The position numbers were made by a program, and so were the translations under genes. The notes under the pieces were generated by a model, which saw nothing but the letters and a program-made list of their open reading frames with translations, was not told the DNA's origin and made no database searches. Of a DNA stretch of 22,210 nt, positions 1-6,323 are shown piece after piece. Numbering within the stretch: the first letter of the stretch is position 1; each line of letters starts with the position of its first letter. Source of the stretch: an uncultured Collinsella sp. (GTDB lineage Bacteria > Actinomycetota > Coriobacteriia > Coriobacteriales > Coriobacteriaceae); NCBI GenBank assembly GCA_958445895.1, contig CAUCTV010000019.1, positions 1 through 22,210 of the forward strand, given 5' to 3'.

Positions 1-55
1 TCCAGCCATAAAAAAGCCTCCCATTTCTTGTGTCCAAGAAATGGGAGGCAGTTCA
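1..55 (+). mobile_element. Right end of an IS3-family (IS150-group-like) insertion sequence, truncated by the window
   Basis: The terminal 25 bases (31-55) are the exact inverted complement of the 25 bases at 22130-22154. They run TG...CA and have the TGnACTG...CCA...TTGGACA pattern of IS150-group ends. Just inside, the two ends differ, which fits this being the right end (IRR) and the other the left end (IRL) of the same element. A TAA at 9-11 preceded by CAG CCA could be the stop of the transposase orfB. Bases 16-30 and 35-49 form a perfect 15-bp stem with a 4-base loop, partly using the IRR. On the minus strand this stem is followed by six T, so it could stop outside transcription from running antisense into the element. 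The alternative, a left end of a divergent copy running leftward (ATG at complement 7-9 after GGGAGG), cannot be excluded. Confidence 0.65.
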
Positions 56-98
56 ATACGAGCTCGGGGCTCTTTTCGTTTGGATTGCAGGCGTATTG

Positions 99-229
99 AC
101 AGACGAAAACAGTCTGTGTCCGGTATTGAGCCATACGAAAGCGAAATTATCCGTCTTAATTCCGTACGCAAATAAAGACGAAAACCATTTGCGTCTTCTA
201 TAAATCAGTACGCAAACGGTTTTCGTCTT
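99..229. promoter_or_regulatory. Operator-like repeat cluster upstream of the AlbA_2 regulator
   Basis: The 10-mer AGACGAAAAC occurs three times: directly at 101-110 and 176-185, and inverted at 219-228. The last two belong to a 20-bp inverted repeat, 175-194 against 210-229, with 19 of 20 matching positions and a 15-base spacer. The first copy sits in a small palindrome, ACAGAC/GTCTGT (99-104 and 112-117). A further ACGCAAAT at 166-173 and CGTCTT at 152-157 echo the same arms. The right arm abuts the -10 hexamer of the downstream gene, as expected for an autoregulatory repressor site. That a protein binds here is inference. Confidence 0.6.
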
Positions 230-234
230 ATAAT
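229..234 (+). promoter_or_regulatory. -10 box of the AlbA_2 regulator promoter
   Basis: A perfect TATAAT lies 37 bases before the chosen ATG at 272. No good -35 hexamer is seen at the usual distance (206-211 reads CAGTAC). The promoter may therefore depend on the flanking repeats or on an activator. The large inverted repeat ends exactly at this hexamer. Confidence 0.5.
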
Positions 235-271
235 ACGGTTATGAATGGTACGAAACGAGAGGGTTGTGCAT

Positions 272-1525
272 ATGGTTGTTAGAGAGAGCCCTACAGTCGA
301 ATACAAGGAAAGCGTTACGCCGACGTTTCTTAAAACGGTGAGCGCCTATGCAAACTACGGGACGGGCAAGATTGAGTTTGGCGTTGATGACGAGGGCGTG
401 GCTGTCGGCCTTGCAGATCCGGTCGCAGAGTGTCTCCGCATCGAGAACATGATTAATGACAGCTTGGATCCCGCTCCCCGTTACACGCTCGAGCGCGATG
501 AGAAACACGGGACCGTAATCCTTACGGTTTATGAGGGCCAGGACAAACCCTATCGAAGCAAGGGAAAGGCCTACAGGCGAAACGATTCGGCAACGGTGGA
601 GGTCGACCGGTTTGAGTATGGCAGGCTGACGCTCGAAGGCAGCAACGTAACGTTCGACGCGCTCACGTCGGCTCGCCAGGACTTGAGTTTTCACACGCTC
701 GAGCATAAGTGTGTTGAACATCTCGGCATTTCCGAGCTAACGCCGGATATTATGCGCACGCTTCGCTTGCTCGGCAAGGATGGCTATACCAATGCCGCGG
801 CGATTTTAGCGGATAAGAATGATTTTCCAGGCATTGACTGCGTCCGTTTTGGCGATACCGAGGATGTGATCTTGGATCGCGAGGCGGCGACAAATGTATC
901 CGCAATTGAGCAGGCGGACAGGGCGGTGGCTATGTTTGCACGCTACTACCGTTATGAGCGTATCGAAGGGATGGAGCGCGTCCAAACCGATCGAATTCCT
1001 CTTGAGGCATTCCGCGAAGCTGTTGCAAACGCTTTGGTGCATCGGACGTGGGACGTTCGAGCGAACGTTCAAATTGCCCTGTACGATGATCGTGTCGTTG
1101 TGACCTCCCCTGGATCGCTGCCCGCCGGGTTGACGACGGAACAATACCTGTATGGGCAGATATCCGTGCTCAGAAACCCCATCGTTGCAGAGGCCTTCTT
1201 AAAGCTGGATTACATCGAGAAATTTGGTACGGGAATCGCGCGCATTAGACGTGCCTATCGCGATTCGATCAATCAACCAATTTTTGATGTTCGCGGCGGC
1301 ATGGTGGCCGTCACATTGCCCGTTACCGATGCCTTTGAAGGGTCCGAGGAAGAGGTCCAGGTTCTCAAGGCCTTGTCGGGCGGGCGAATTATGTCGCGAA
1401 GCGAGATTGAAAAACAGACGGGGCTGAGCCGCATGCGGACGTTGGCGGCACTCGAATCTCTGCTTGAACGGAATGCAATCGTAAGGCAGGGAACCGGGCG
1501 GGCCACGAAATACGAGCGCTCATAG
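272..1525 (+). CDS. AlbA_2 / HATPase / winged-helix transcriptional regulator
   Basis: This 417-residue protein resembles the ATP-binding, RecG-like or Schlafen-AlbA_2 regulators common in gut bacteria. The N-terminal 130 residues carry the AlbA_2 signature (ESPTVEYKES, then FANYGTG-type ANYGTGKIEFGVDD). The second half has a GHKL-type fold: REAVANALVHR as N box, SPGSLP as G1 and EKFGTGI as G2. The last 60 residues form a winged helix (MSRSEIEKQTGLSRMRTLAALESLL). The family is predicted to bind nucleic acid and sense a nucleotide, but most members have no defined target. The start at 272 is preferred over the in-frame ATG at 245 because GAGAGG at 257-262 lies nine bases upstream and the family N-terminus aligns there. 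The gene stands alone with its own promoter, operator-like repeats and terminator. It is probably autoregulated. Whether it guards against mobile DNA is unknown. Confidence 0.8.
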   Translation: MVVRESPTVEYKESVTPTFLKTVSAYANYGTGKIEFGVDDEGVAVGLADPVAECLRIENMINDSLDPAPRYTLERDEKHGTVILTVYEGQDKPYRSKGKAYRRNDSATVEVDRFEYGRLTLEGSNVTFDALTSARQDLSFHTLEHKCVEHLGISELTPDIMRTLRLLGKDGYTNAAAILADKNDFPGIDCVRFGDTEDVILDREAATNVSAIEQADRAVAMFARYYRYERIEGMERVQTDRIPLEAFREAVANALVHRTWDVRANVQIALYDDRVVVTSPGSLPAGLTTEQYLYGQISVLRNPIVAEAFLKLDYIEKFGTGIARIRRAYRDSINQPIFDVRGGMVAVTLPVTDAFEGSEEEVQVLKALSGGRIMSRSEIEKQTGLSRMRTLAALESLLERNAIVRQGTGRATKYERS

Positions 1526-1548
1526 TCCAAAAGAGCCATGGTACAAGA

Positions 1549-1585
1549 CGGGCCCCAAGCCAGCGTTGGCTTGGGGTCCGTTATA
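1549..1585 (+). terminator. Rho-independent terminator of the AlbA_2 regulator
   Basis: A stem of about 14 bp (1549-1562 with 1567-1580, one G-T wobble, loop GCGT) begins 24 bases after the stop codon and is followed by TTATAT. It closes the upstream transcription unit. Confidence 0.75.
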
Positions 1586-1628
1586 TCCCGGATGGTAACG
1601 GGCCGATTATTGTCAAGTTAAAGCAAAG

Positions 1629-1676
1629 TACAGCGACGTACAGCAAAGTATAGTGAGATATAGCAAGCCGTATAGC
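1629..1676. repeat. Helically phased TAYAGY array
   Basis: The hexamer TAYAGY appears five times, at 1629, 1639, 1649, 1659 and 1671. The spacing is 10, 10, 10 and 12 bases, so the copies fall on nearly the same face of the helix. No coding sequence covers them. The array could bind a cooperative protein or be the remains of a replication or transfer origin; neither is shown by the sequence. Confidence 0.6.
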
Positions 1677-1680
1677 GCGC

Positions 1681-1708
1681 CTTGATTTTCAACCCTTGAT
1701 TATCAACC
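1681..1708. repeat. Two tandem 14-bp repeats, each with an 11-bp palindrome
   Basis: CTTGATTTTCAACC (1681-1694) is followed at once by CTTGATTATCAACC (1695-1708), which differs at one base. Each unit has a TTGA...TCAA palindrome, like two adjacent operator half-turns. They directly follow the TAYAGY array. Confidence 0.6.
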
Positions 1709-1771
1709 GTCCGTATTTCACAGCAACTTATAACAGGCTCGGGGTGCCAATTTGGGGTGCAGTAGTGCTGC

Positions 1772-1931
1772 GCCACGAAAAGGGCCTATCTACTACGTTT
1801 AAGCCGCAGGGGTCAACCATAGTCGGTTTTTTCGAAAATCGACAAGCTATCTACCTGCGGTTTTGTTTTCACGGTTTTCGGTATGGCCGAGGCTATCCGT
1901 GTTAACGTAGTAGATGGGCCGCTTTTGTGGC
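1772..1931. repeat. 160-base nested palindromic element (structured RNA or MITE-like)
   Basis: Outer arms 1772-1799 and 1904-1931 match at 24 of 28 positions. They enclose two separate stem-loops. Arm 1 pairs 1804-1810 with 1854-1860 and contains an inner stem, 1822-1830 with 1835-1843, closed by a UUCG tetraloop. Arm 2 pairs 1870-1874 with 1897-1901, with an inner TCGG/CCGA stem. Together these make a three-way junction. Arm 1 is followed by TTTTGTTTT and could act as an intrinsic terminator. No convincing target-site duplication is seen at the edges. It may be a dispersed repeat of this genus, a MITE or an untranslated structured RNA. It matches no riboswitch class that I recognise. Confidence 0.55.
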
Positions 1932-1968
1932 AAGGGGGGCCGATCTGCGGGCCAGGGTAGCTAAAAGA

Positions 1969-2003
1969 GCCCCGTCCCAAAAAGACTGATTGGGAGCTGG
2001 GGC
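1969..2003 (+). other. Imperfect hairpin upstream of the GntR gene
   Basis: GCCCC and CCCAA (1969-1980) can pair with TTGGG and GGGGC (1990-2003) across a small internal loop. No T tract follows, so it is not a clear terminator. It may be part of the GntR leader or a weak relic of an older terminator. Confidence 0.3.
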
Positions 2004-2066
2004 GTGTCGATGCGATAGTATTACGTGGTGATATTCGACAAACCGTGGGCTTCATCCGAGGGCTTT

Positions 2067-2759
2067 ATGGAACAGCACCAGCATTATCAGAGCCTGCAAG
2101 ATCAGGCATACAACGCACTGCGCTCTAAGATCATCTATGCCGAGCTCAGGCCCGGCACGCGCCTTTCGGCGATTGGTCTGGAAAAGGAGACGGGAATCGG
2201 GCGCACGCCCATTCGCGAGTCCTTTGTGCGCCTGCGTGAGCAGGAGCTAGTGGAAACGCGTCCCAAAAGCGGCACCTATGTCTCAAAAATCAGCATGGAG
2301 CGCGCCGAGAACGCCTGTTTCTTGCGTGAGAAACTCGAGAGAAGCGTACTCATTAAATGTTGCTCTGCCGCCACGCCTGAGCAAAAGCATCGGCTCGAGC
2401 AGATTCTTGCCGAGTCCGAGTCGCTCGACCATAGCGAAACGCGTCGCTTTTTCGATCTGGACAACCTATTCCACGAGACGTGCTTTGAGATTGCCGGCCG
2501 CCACATGTTGTGGGATTGGATGAAGAGCGTCAATACGCATTTTGAGCGGTACAACTGGTTGCGTATGGTGTCGCAGGATATGGATTGGGAGCCGATTCGT
2601 CGTCAGCATCGCCGGATTCTCGAGTCCATTAAGAGGGGCGATACCGACACGGCGAGCTATCTGGCAGAGACACACCTGCATCTGATGCCCGAGGAACAGG
2701 GACCGGTTATCGCCTTGCATCCCGACTATTTCGAGCTGTCCAAAGATTCGTCTATCTAG
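2067..2759 (+). CDS. GntR-family (FadR/FCD) transcriptional regulator
   Basis: A 230-residue regulator with a GntR winged helix near residues 10-75 (LSAIGLEKETGIGRTPIRES, then GTYVS). The C-terminal FCD ligand domain has the acidic and histidine positions typical of metal-assisted ligand binding (DLDNLFHETCFEIAGRH, RRQHRRILESI, ETHLHLM). FCD regulators usually respond to sugar acids or other carboxylates, but the ligand cannot be read here. The ATG at 2067 follows GAGGG at 2058-2062. The in-frame GTG at 2025 would add 14 residues without a ribosome site and lies outside the family start. No catabolic genes are adjacent, so the regulon lies elsewhere. Confidence 0.85.
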   Translation: MEQHQHYQSLQDQAYNALRSKIIYAELRPGTRLSAIGLEKETGIGRTPIRESFVRLREQELVETRPKSGTYVSKISMERAENACFLREKLERSVLIKCCSAATPEQKHRLEQILAESESLDHSETRRFFDLDNLFHETCFEIAGRHMLWDWMKSVNTHFERYNWLRMVSQDMDWEPIRRQHRRILESIKRGDTDTASYLAETHLHLMPEEQGPVIALHPDYFELSKDSSI

Positions 2760-2783
2760 CCCATCATCGCATCTGCTCGAGGC

Positions 2784-2817
2784 GCAAAAACGATGCCGCT
2801 CACCTACAACGTTTTGC
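2784..2817. promoter_or_regulatory. GCAAAA...TTTTGC inverted repeat between GntR and LacI genes
   Basis: GCAAAAACG (2784-2792) and CGTTTTGC (2810-2817) form an inverted repeat with a 17-base spacer. The half sites resemble the two halves of a LacI/GalR-type operator (GCAAAACGTTTTGC). It could be an autoregulatory LacI-family site or a weak terminator for the GntR gene. Confidence 0.3.
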
Positions 2818-2884
2818 AAGCGAGATTTTTAAAAAAATGCCTAAAATGGCTCAGACTGCCGACAATTGGGAAACGGGGTGCGCT

Positions 2885-3907
2885 ATGGCGCAGATGAGAA
2901 TCAAGGACATTGCCGCCGAGGCGGGCGTGAGCCCGGCCACGGTTTCGCGCTATCTCAACAACCGCCCCGGGCAGATGACCGAGGAAACTCGCGCGCGCAT
3001 CGCGGCGGTTATCGATCGCACCGGCTATCGCCCACGTGCCGCCGCGCGCAATCTGCGCAGCTCGCGTACCAACCTCATCGGCGTGATCCTGGCCGACATC
3101 GCTAACCCGTTCTCCAGCGCCATGCTCGAAGGGCTTTCCGCCAGTGCCGCCGCGCGCGGCTGCTCGCTTATGACTGCCATTAGCGGCAATGATTCCGCCA
3201 AGGAAGCAGAGTCGCTCACCAGACTTATCGATGCCGGCGTGGACGGCCTGGTCGTCAACACCTGTGGCGGCAATGACGAGGCAATCGCCGCGGCAGCGGG
3301 ACGCTTGCCCGTCGTGCTGCTCGACCGCGATATTGCCGCCGGCGGTGTCGATCTGGTGACCTCCAACAACCGTGAGCTGGTCGCCGGCCTGGTAGACGCC
3401 TTGGCTGTCGCGGGCAGCGAGCGCCTGTGCCTGCTCACCGAGGCAAGCGACGACAGCCCTGTGCGTCGCGAGCGTGCCGAGGCCTTTGTCGACGAGCTTT
3501 CGCGCCGCGGGCTTGCGGGCGAGGTCGTCACCATGGCCGACGGCGGTGCCATGGGCGTCGGTCGCTTGGACGAGACCATCCGCGGCTATGCAGGCAAAAA
3601 GCTCGGCCTCATTGCCGTCAACGGCCTGGTTTTCCTGCGTCTGACCGAGGCGCTGGCGCAGCTTGGTCCCTCGCTGCCGGCGGGTCTCAAGATCGCAACG
3701 TTTGACGACTATCCCTGGAATCACGTGCTCTTTGGCGGCGTGACCACGGCCGCGCAAGACACCCTTACCATCGCCGAGCGCGTGGTCGAGCGCCTGTCCG
3801 AGCGCATCGACGTCGTCACCACCACGGTGGGTGAGGCCGCAAAGCTGGCGCCCAAACGCATCGAGATCCCCGGCCACATCGAACACCGCGCCTCGACCTC
3901 TCGCTAG
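2885..3907 (+). CDS. LacI-family regulator, KdgR-like
   Basis: A 340-residue LacI-family repressor. The N-terminal helix-turn-helix is clear (IKDIAAEAGVSPATVSRYLN), followed by a hinge (RNLRSSRTNLIGVILADIANPF) and a periplasmic-binding-type effector domain. The motif DDYPWNHVLFGGVTTAAQ near the C-terminus resembles the KdgR branch, whose characterised members sense 2-keto-3-deoxygluconate; assigning that ligand here is inference. The start at 2885 places the helix-turn-helix at the usual distance from the N-terminus and has GGGGTG upstream. An in-frame ATG at 2837 lacks a ribosome site and adds 16 unlikely residues. It lies next to another sugar-acid-type regulator but beside no metabolic genes, so its targets are not local. 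Confidence 0.85.
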   Translation: MAQMRIKDIAAEAGVSPATVSRYLNNRPGQMTEETRARIAAVIDRTGYRPRAAARNLRSSRTNLIGVILADIANPFSSAMLEGLSASAAARGCSLMTAISGNDSAKEAESLTRLIDAGVDGLVVNTCGGNDEAIAAAAGRLPVVLLDRDIAAGGVDLVTSNNRELVAGLVDALAVAGSERLCLLTEASDDSPVRRERAEAFVDELSRRGLAGEVVTMADGGAMGVGRLDETIRGYAGKKLGLIAVNGLVFLRLTEALAQLGPSLPAGLKIATFDDYPWNHVLFGGVTTAAQDTLTIAERVVERLSERIDVVTTTVGEAAKLAPKRIEIPGHIEHRASTSR

Positions 3908-3939
3908 TCTGTGTGATAATATATAGACAATGTCATACA
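3893..3939 (+). promoter_or_regulatory. Promoter and operator of the RHH-MNT/HEPN module
   Basis: TCGACC (3893-3898) and GATAAT (3915-3920) are 16 bases apart and form a plausible promoter starting inside the end of the LacI gene. An inverted repeat, TGTGTGA (3910-3916) with TCATACA (3933-3939), straddles the -10 and matches at 6 of 7 positions. This is where an autoregulating antitoxin would bind. The SD AGGAGG follows at 3939-3944. Confidence 0.5.
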
Positions 3940-3949
3940 GGAGGTATCC

Positions 3950-4444
3950 ATGGCTGCGTCTGTGCTGAGTGTGCGAGTGGACTCGTCAATTAAAGACTCA
4001 TTTGCTGAGCTGTGCGAAGAGCTTGGCATGACTTCGTCTGTTGCGGTCAATATGTTTATGAGGCAGATGCTGCGCGAGCGCTCTCTGCCGTTTGTTCCTT
4101 CACTTGGTAAAAGCTCTGCGAGCGAAAGCGCCGCGACGGGCATTTTGGATACTGCCCAGATTGAGTCCGCCGTCCGCGAGGCGGCCAGCTCGATTCCCGC
4201 CATCAAAACCGTGATTCTTTTTGGTTCGTATGCCCGTGGCGAGGCGCATGCCGATAGTGATATTGACTTGCGTCTCGAAGTCGATCGCGAGCAGGGCTTT
4301 GGTCTTTTCGCGCTGTCGGCATTTGGTGAGGCGGTGCGCAAAGAAACCGGGAGGCAGGTCGACCTCGTCTCGAGTGACTGTCTTGATGACGATCTTGCCG
4401 CGGCGATCGAGCGCGAAGGAGTGATCCTTTATGATCGCGCGTAA
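3950..4444 (+). CDS. Type VII-like antitoxin: RelB/DinJ-type RHH domain fused to MNT nucleotidyltransferase
   Basis: A 164-residue two-domain protein. Residues 4-48 look like the ribbon-helix-helix DNA-binding and dimerisation domain of RelB/DinJ antitoxins (VLSVRVDSSIKDSF...AVNMFMRQML). Residues 80-160 are a minimal nucleotidyltransferase (MNT): GSYARGE at 92-98, DSDID with D104 and D106, and a third acidic residue D138 in RQVDLV. In characterised MntA/HepT pairs the MNT enzyme AMPylates and silences the HEPN toxin. MNT antitoxins usually lack a DNA-binding domain, so this fusion would add autorepression. A strong SD (AGGAGG, five bases before the ATG) and a 14-base overlap with the HEPN gene support one translational unit. 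All catalytic positions appear intact. Lower GC than neighbouring genes and its isolated position suggest acquisition. Confidence 0.85.
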   Translation: MAASVLSVRVDSSIKDSFAELCEELGMTSSVAVNMFMRQMLRERSLPFVPSLGKSSASESAATGILDTAQIESAVREAASSIPAIKTVILFGSYARGEAHADSDIDLRLEVDREQGFGLFALSAFGEAVRKETGRQVDLVSSDCLDDDLAAAIEREGVILYDRA

Positions 4445-4802
4445 GTCAGACTGCCTCCGCGCCCAAGAGGTTTTGGAGGCCATCTCTGAAACGAACGAGC
4501 GCATCAAGGTTTTTGATATCACCGAGGATCAGTTTCTGCATGCGAATGACGTGCGGACAAGGGCGTTGGCGGACTCCCTTTTGATGTGTGCGCTTAGGGT
4601 GACGGAAGAGGCGGGCAAGTTGTCAGAACGCTCGCAGCGGCTTCATCCCGAAATTGAATGGCGTGGAATTATCGGCATGAGAAATTATCTTGCGCATGAT
4701 TACGGCAATGTCGACCGCTCGGTTGTTTGGGATGCAGTGACGATGGAGTTCCCTGCGCTGGAACGAGCCTGTAGGCAAATTGTCTCCGAATCTGAACGAT
4801 AG
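4431..4802 (+). CDS. HepT-like HEPN toxin (DUF86 family)
   Basis: A 123-residue HEPN-domain protein. Near its C-terminus it has the full Rx4HxY motif, R84, H89 and Y91 (RNYLAHDY). In HepT toxins the arginine and histidine form the RNase site and the tyrosine is the residue AMPylated by the MNT antitoxin. The gene starts inside the last codons of the antitoxin gene, so the two are probably co-translated. Length and the rest of the sequence fit the DUF86 family. The RNA target, if it cuts RNA, cannot be predicted. An alternative view, HEPN/MNT pairs acting as nucleotide-modifying regulators, is less likely given the intact motif. Confidence 0.85.
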   Translation: MIARKSDCLRAQEVLEAISETNERIKVFDITEDQFLHANDVRTRALADSLLMCALRVTEEAGKLSERSQRLHPEIEWRGIIGMRNYLAHDYGNVDRSVVWDAVTMEFPALERACRQIVSESER

Positions 4803-4854
4803 TCACTTGTCATATCTGCCTGTTCGCACACGTTTTTTGAGCGCTTGATACGCT

Positions 4855-4911
4855 TTAACCCTGCGGAAACATTTTTCTGCGATAGTATCTGCGATATAGA
4901 CCAGTCGAAAC
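4855..4911 (+). promoter_or_regulatory. Candidate GlnR-box half sites upstream of glnA
   Basis: TTAAC-N6-GAAAC at 4855-4870 fits the actinobacterial GlnR a-b site (GTnAC-N6-GAAAC) at nine of ten scored positions, counting n as free. A poorer TAGAC-N5-GAAAC occurs at 4897-4911. Between them the 9-mer TCTGCGATA is directly repeated at 4876-4884 and 4888-4896. A TAGTAT at 4883-4888 could be a -10 box. The presence of a GlnR-like gene just downstream of glnA supports the reading; binding is inferred. Confidence 0.45.
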
Positions 4912-4935
4912 CCGCCCGAAAGAAAGGGGAGCGAC

Positions 4936-6273
4936 ATGAACCAGCAGAACATCGATTACGTACTCCGCTCCGTAGAGCAGCGTGACATTCGCTTTGTGCG
5001 TCTGTGGTTTGTCGACATTCTCGGCCGCCTCAAGAACTTTGCCATTAGCCCCGAGGACCTCGAGGTCGCTTTTGAGGAGGGTATTGGCTTTGACGGCTCC
5101 GCCATCGAGGGCTTTGCCACGCCCGAGGAAGCCGACATGCTGGCGTTCCCCGATGCTTCGACCTTCCAGATCCTGCCGTGGCGCCCGAGCCACAACGGCG
5201 TCGCCCGCGTGTTCTGCGATGTGTGCACTCCCGATCGCAAGCCGTTTGCCGGCGACCCGCGCGATGCCCTGCGCCGCATGTTCCGCAAGGCCGAGAAGGC
5301 TGGCTATCTGCTCAACGTGGGTGCCGAGCTGGAGTATTACTACTTCCCCGACGAGCACACCCCCGAGCCGCTCGACAACGTGGGCTACTTCGATCTTTCG
5401 GTGAGCGATGCCGCCCGCGACCTGCGTCGCAACACGGTCCTCACGCTCGAGAAGATGTCCGTGCCCGTGGAGTACACCTTCCACGCCGCCGGCCGCTCGC
5501 AGCACGGCATGAGCTTGCGTCACGCCGAGGCCCTGAGCATGTCCGACGCCGTCACCACGGCCAAGCTCATCATTAAGCAGCAGGCCTACGAGAGCGGTTG
5601 CCACGCTTCCTTTATGCCCAAGCCGTTGGCGGGCGAGGACGGCAGCGCCATGTTTTTGCATCAGTCGCTGTTCGACCACGACGGCAACAACGTCTTTTGG
5701 GGCGAGGACGACGAGAAGTACCACCTCTCCGAAATCGCCAAGCACTACATGGCCGGCATCTTAGCGCACGCGCGCGAGATCAGCGCCATCACCAACCCCA
5801 CGGTCAACTCGTACAAGCGCATCACCACGGGTGGCGACTCCGTGCCGCAGTACGCCACGTGGGGCCTGCGCAACCGCGCGAGTATGGTCCGCATCCCGGT
5901 CTACAAGCCCGGCAAGCCGCTGTCCACGCGCATCGAGCTGCGCAGTCCCGACCCCATGGCCAACCCGTACCTGGTCAACGCCGTCACGCTGGCGGCTGGT
6001 CTGGACGGCATCGAGCGCAAGCTGGAACTCCCGCCCGAGGCCACGGCCGAGACGCTCAAGCTTACCGACCGTCAGATGGTCGAGGCCGGCTACGCGCCGC
6101 TGCCGCGCTCGCTCAAAGAGGCGCTTGACGTGTTTGAGGACTCGCAGTTTATGAAGGATGCCCTCGGCGAGCACATCCACAGCTTCTTCCTCAAAAAGAA
6201 GCGCGACGAGTGGCATAAGTTTGAGTCTACGATCACCGAGTGGGAGATCAAGCACTACCTGGCGAACTCCTAA
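4936..6273 (+). CDS. glnA: Glutamine synthetase type I
   Basis: A 445-residue type I glutamine synthetase, which condenses glutamate and ammonia with ATP hydrolysis in a cytosolic dodecamer. Recognised motifs are FDGSAIEGF at 52-60, GAELEYYYFP for metal and substrate binding, NSYKRI and RIPVYKPG. The adenylylation tyrosine region (NLYDLP) of the beta subclass is absent, so this is the shorter alpha subclass. Position 62, the arginine tied to feedback inhibition in Bacillus subtilis GlnA, is threonine here (EGFATPEEADM), so that mode of control may be altered. SD GGGGAG lies before the ATG. A GlnR-like regulator gene begins 51 bases downstream on the same strand, and GlnR-like half sites lie upstream. 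Confidence 0.97.
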   Translation: MNQQNIDYVLRSVEQRDIRFVRLWFVDILGRLKNFAISPEDLEVAFEEGIGFDGSAIEGFATPEEADMLAFPDASTFQILPWRPSHNGVARVFCDVCTPDRKPFAGDPRDALRRMFRKAEKAGYLLNVGAELEYYYFPDEHTPEPLDNVGYFDLSVSDAARDLRRNTVLTLEKMSVPVEYTFHAAGRSQHGMSLRHAEALSMSDAVTTAKLIIKQQAYESGCHASFMPKPLAGEDGSAMFLHQSLFDHDGNNVFWGEDDEKYHLSEIAKHYMAGILAHAREISAITNPTVNSYKRITTGGDSVPQYATWGLRNRASMVRIPVYKPGKPLSTRIELRSPDPMANPYLVNAVTLAAGLDGIERKLELPPEATAETLKLTDRQMVEAGYAPLPRSLKEALDVFEDSQFMKDALGEHIHSFFLKKKRDEWHKFESTITEWEIKHYLANS

Positions 6274-6323
6274 TCGCGCTGGCTTGTTCCAGTACGATTG
6301 AGCTCATTTCTTTGGAGGCCGAT

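Noticed and set aside
56..80. Small GAGC/GCTC hairpin followed by TTTT beside the IS end
   Set aside because: The stem is only four base pairs; too weak to call a terminator.
96..129. TTGACA with TATTGA as a promoter
   Set aside because: The spacing of 22 bases is too long and there is no dyad of MerR type in the spacer.
1621..1708. CRISPR array
   Set aside because: The repeats are 6 and 14 bases with 4-base or no spacers, far from CRISPR dimensions, and no cas genes are present.
1696..1905. 69-codon frame in the gene-free region
   Set aside because: It runs through the tandem repeat and the palindromic element, lacks a ribosome site and matches nothing familiar.
2025..2066. Longer GntR start at GTG 2025
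   Set aside because: No Shine-Dalgarno site precedes it, and the family N-terminus aligns with the ATG at 2067.
4855..5745. 296-codon minus-strand frame opposite glnA
   Set aside because: It lies opposite conserved glutamine synthetase motifs and has no start signal.
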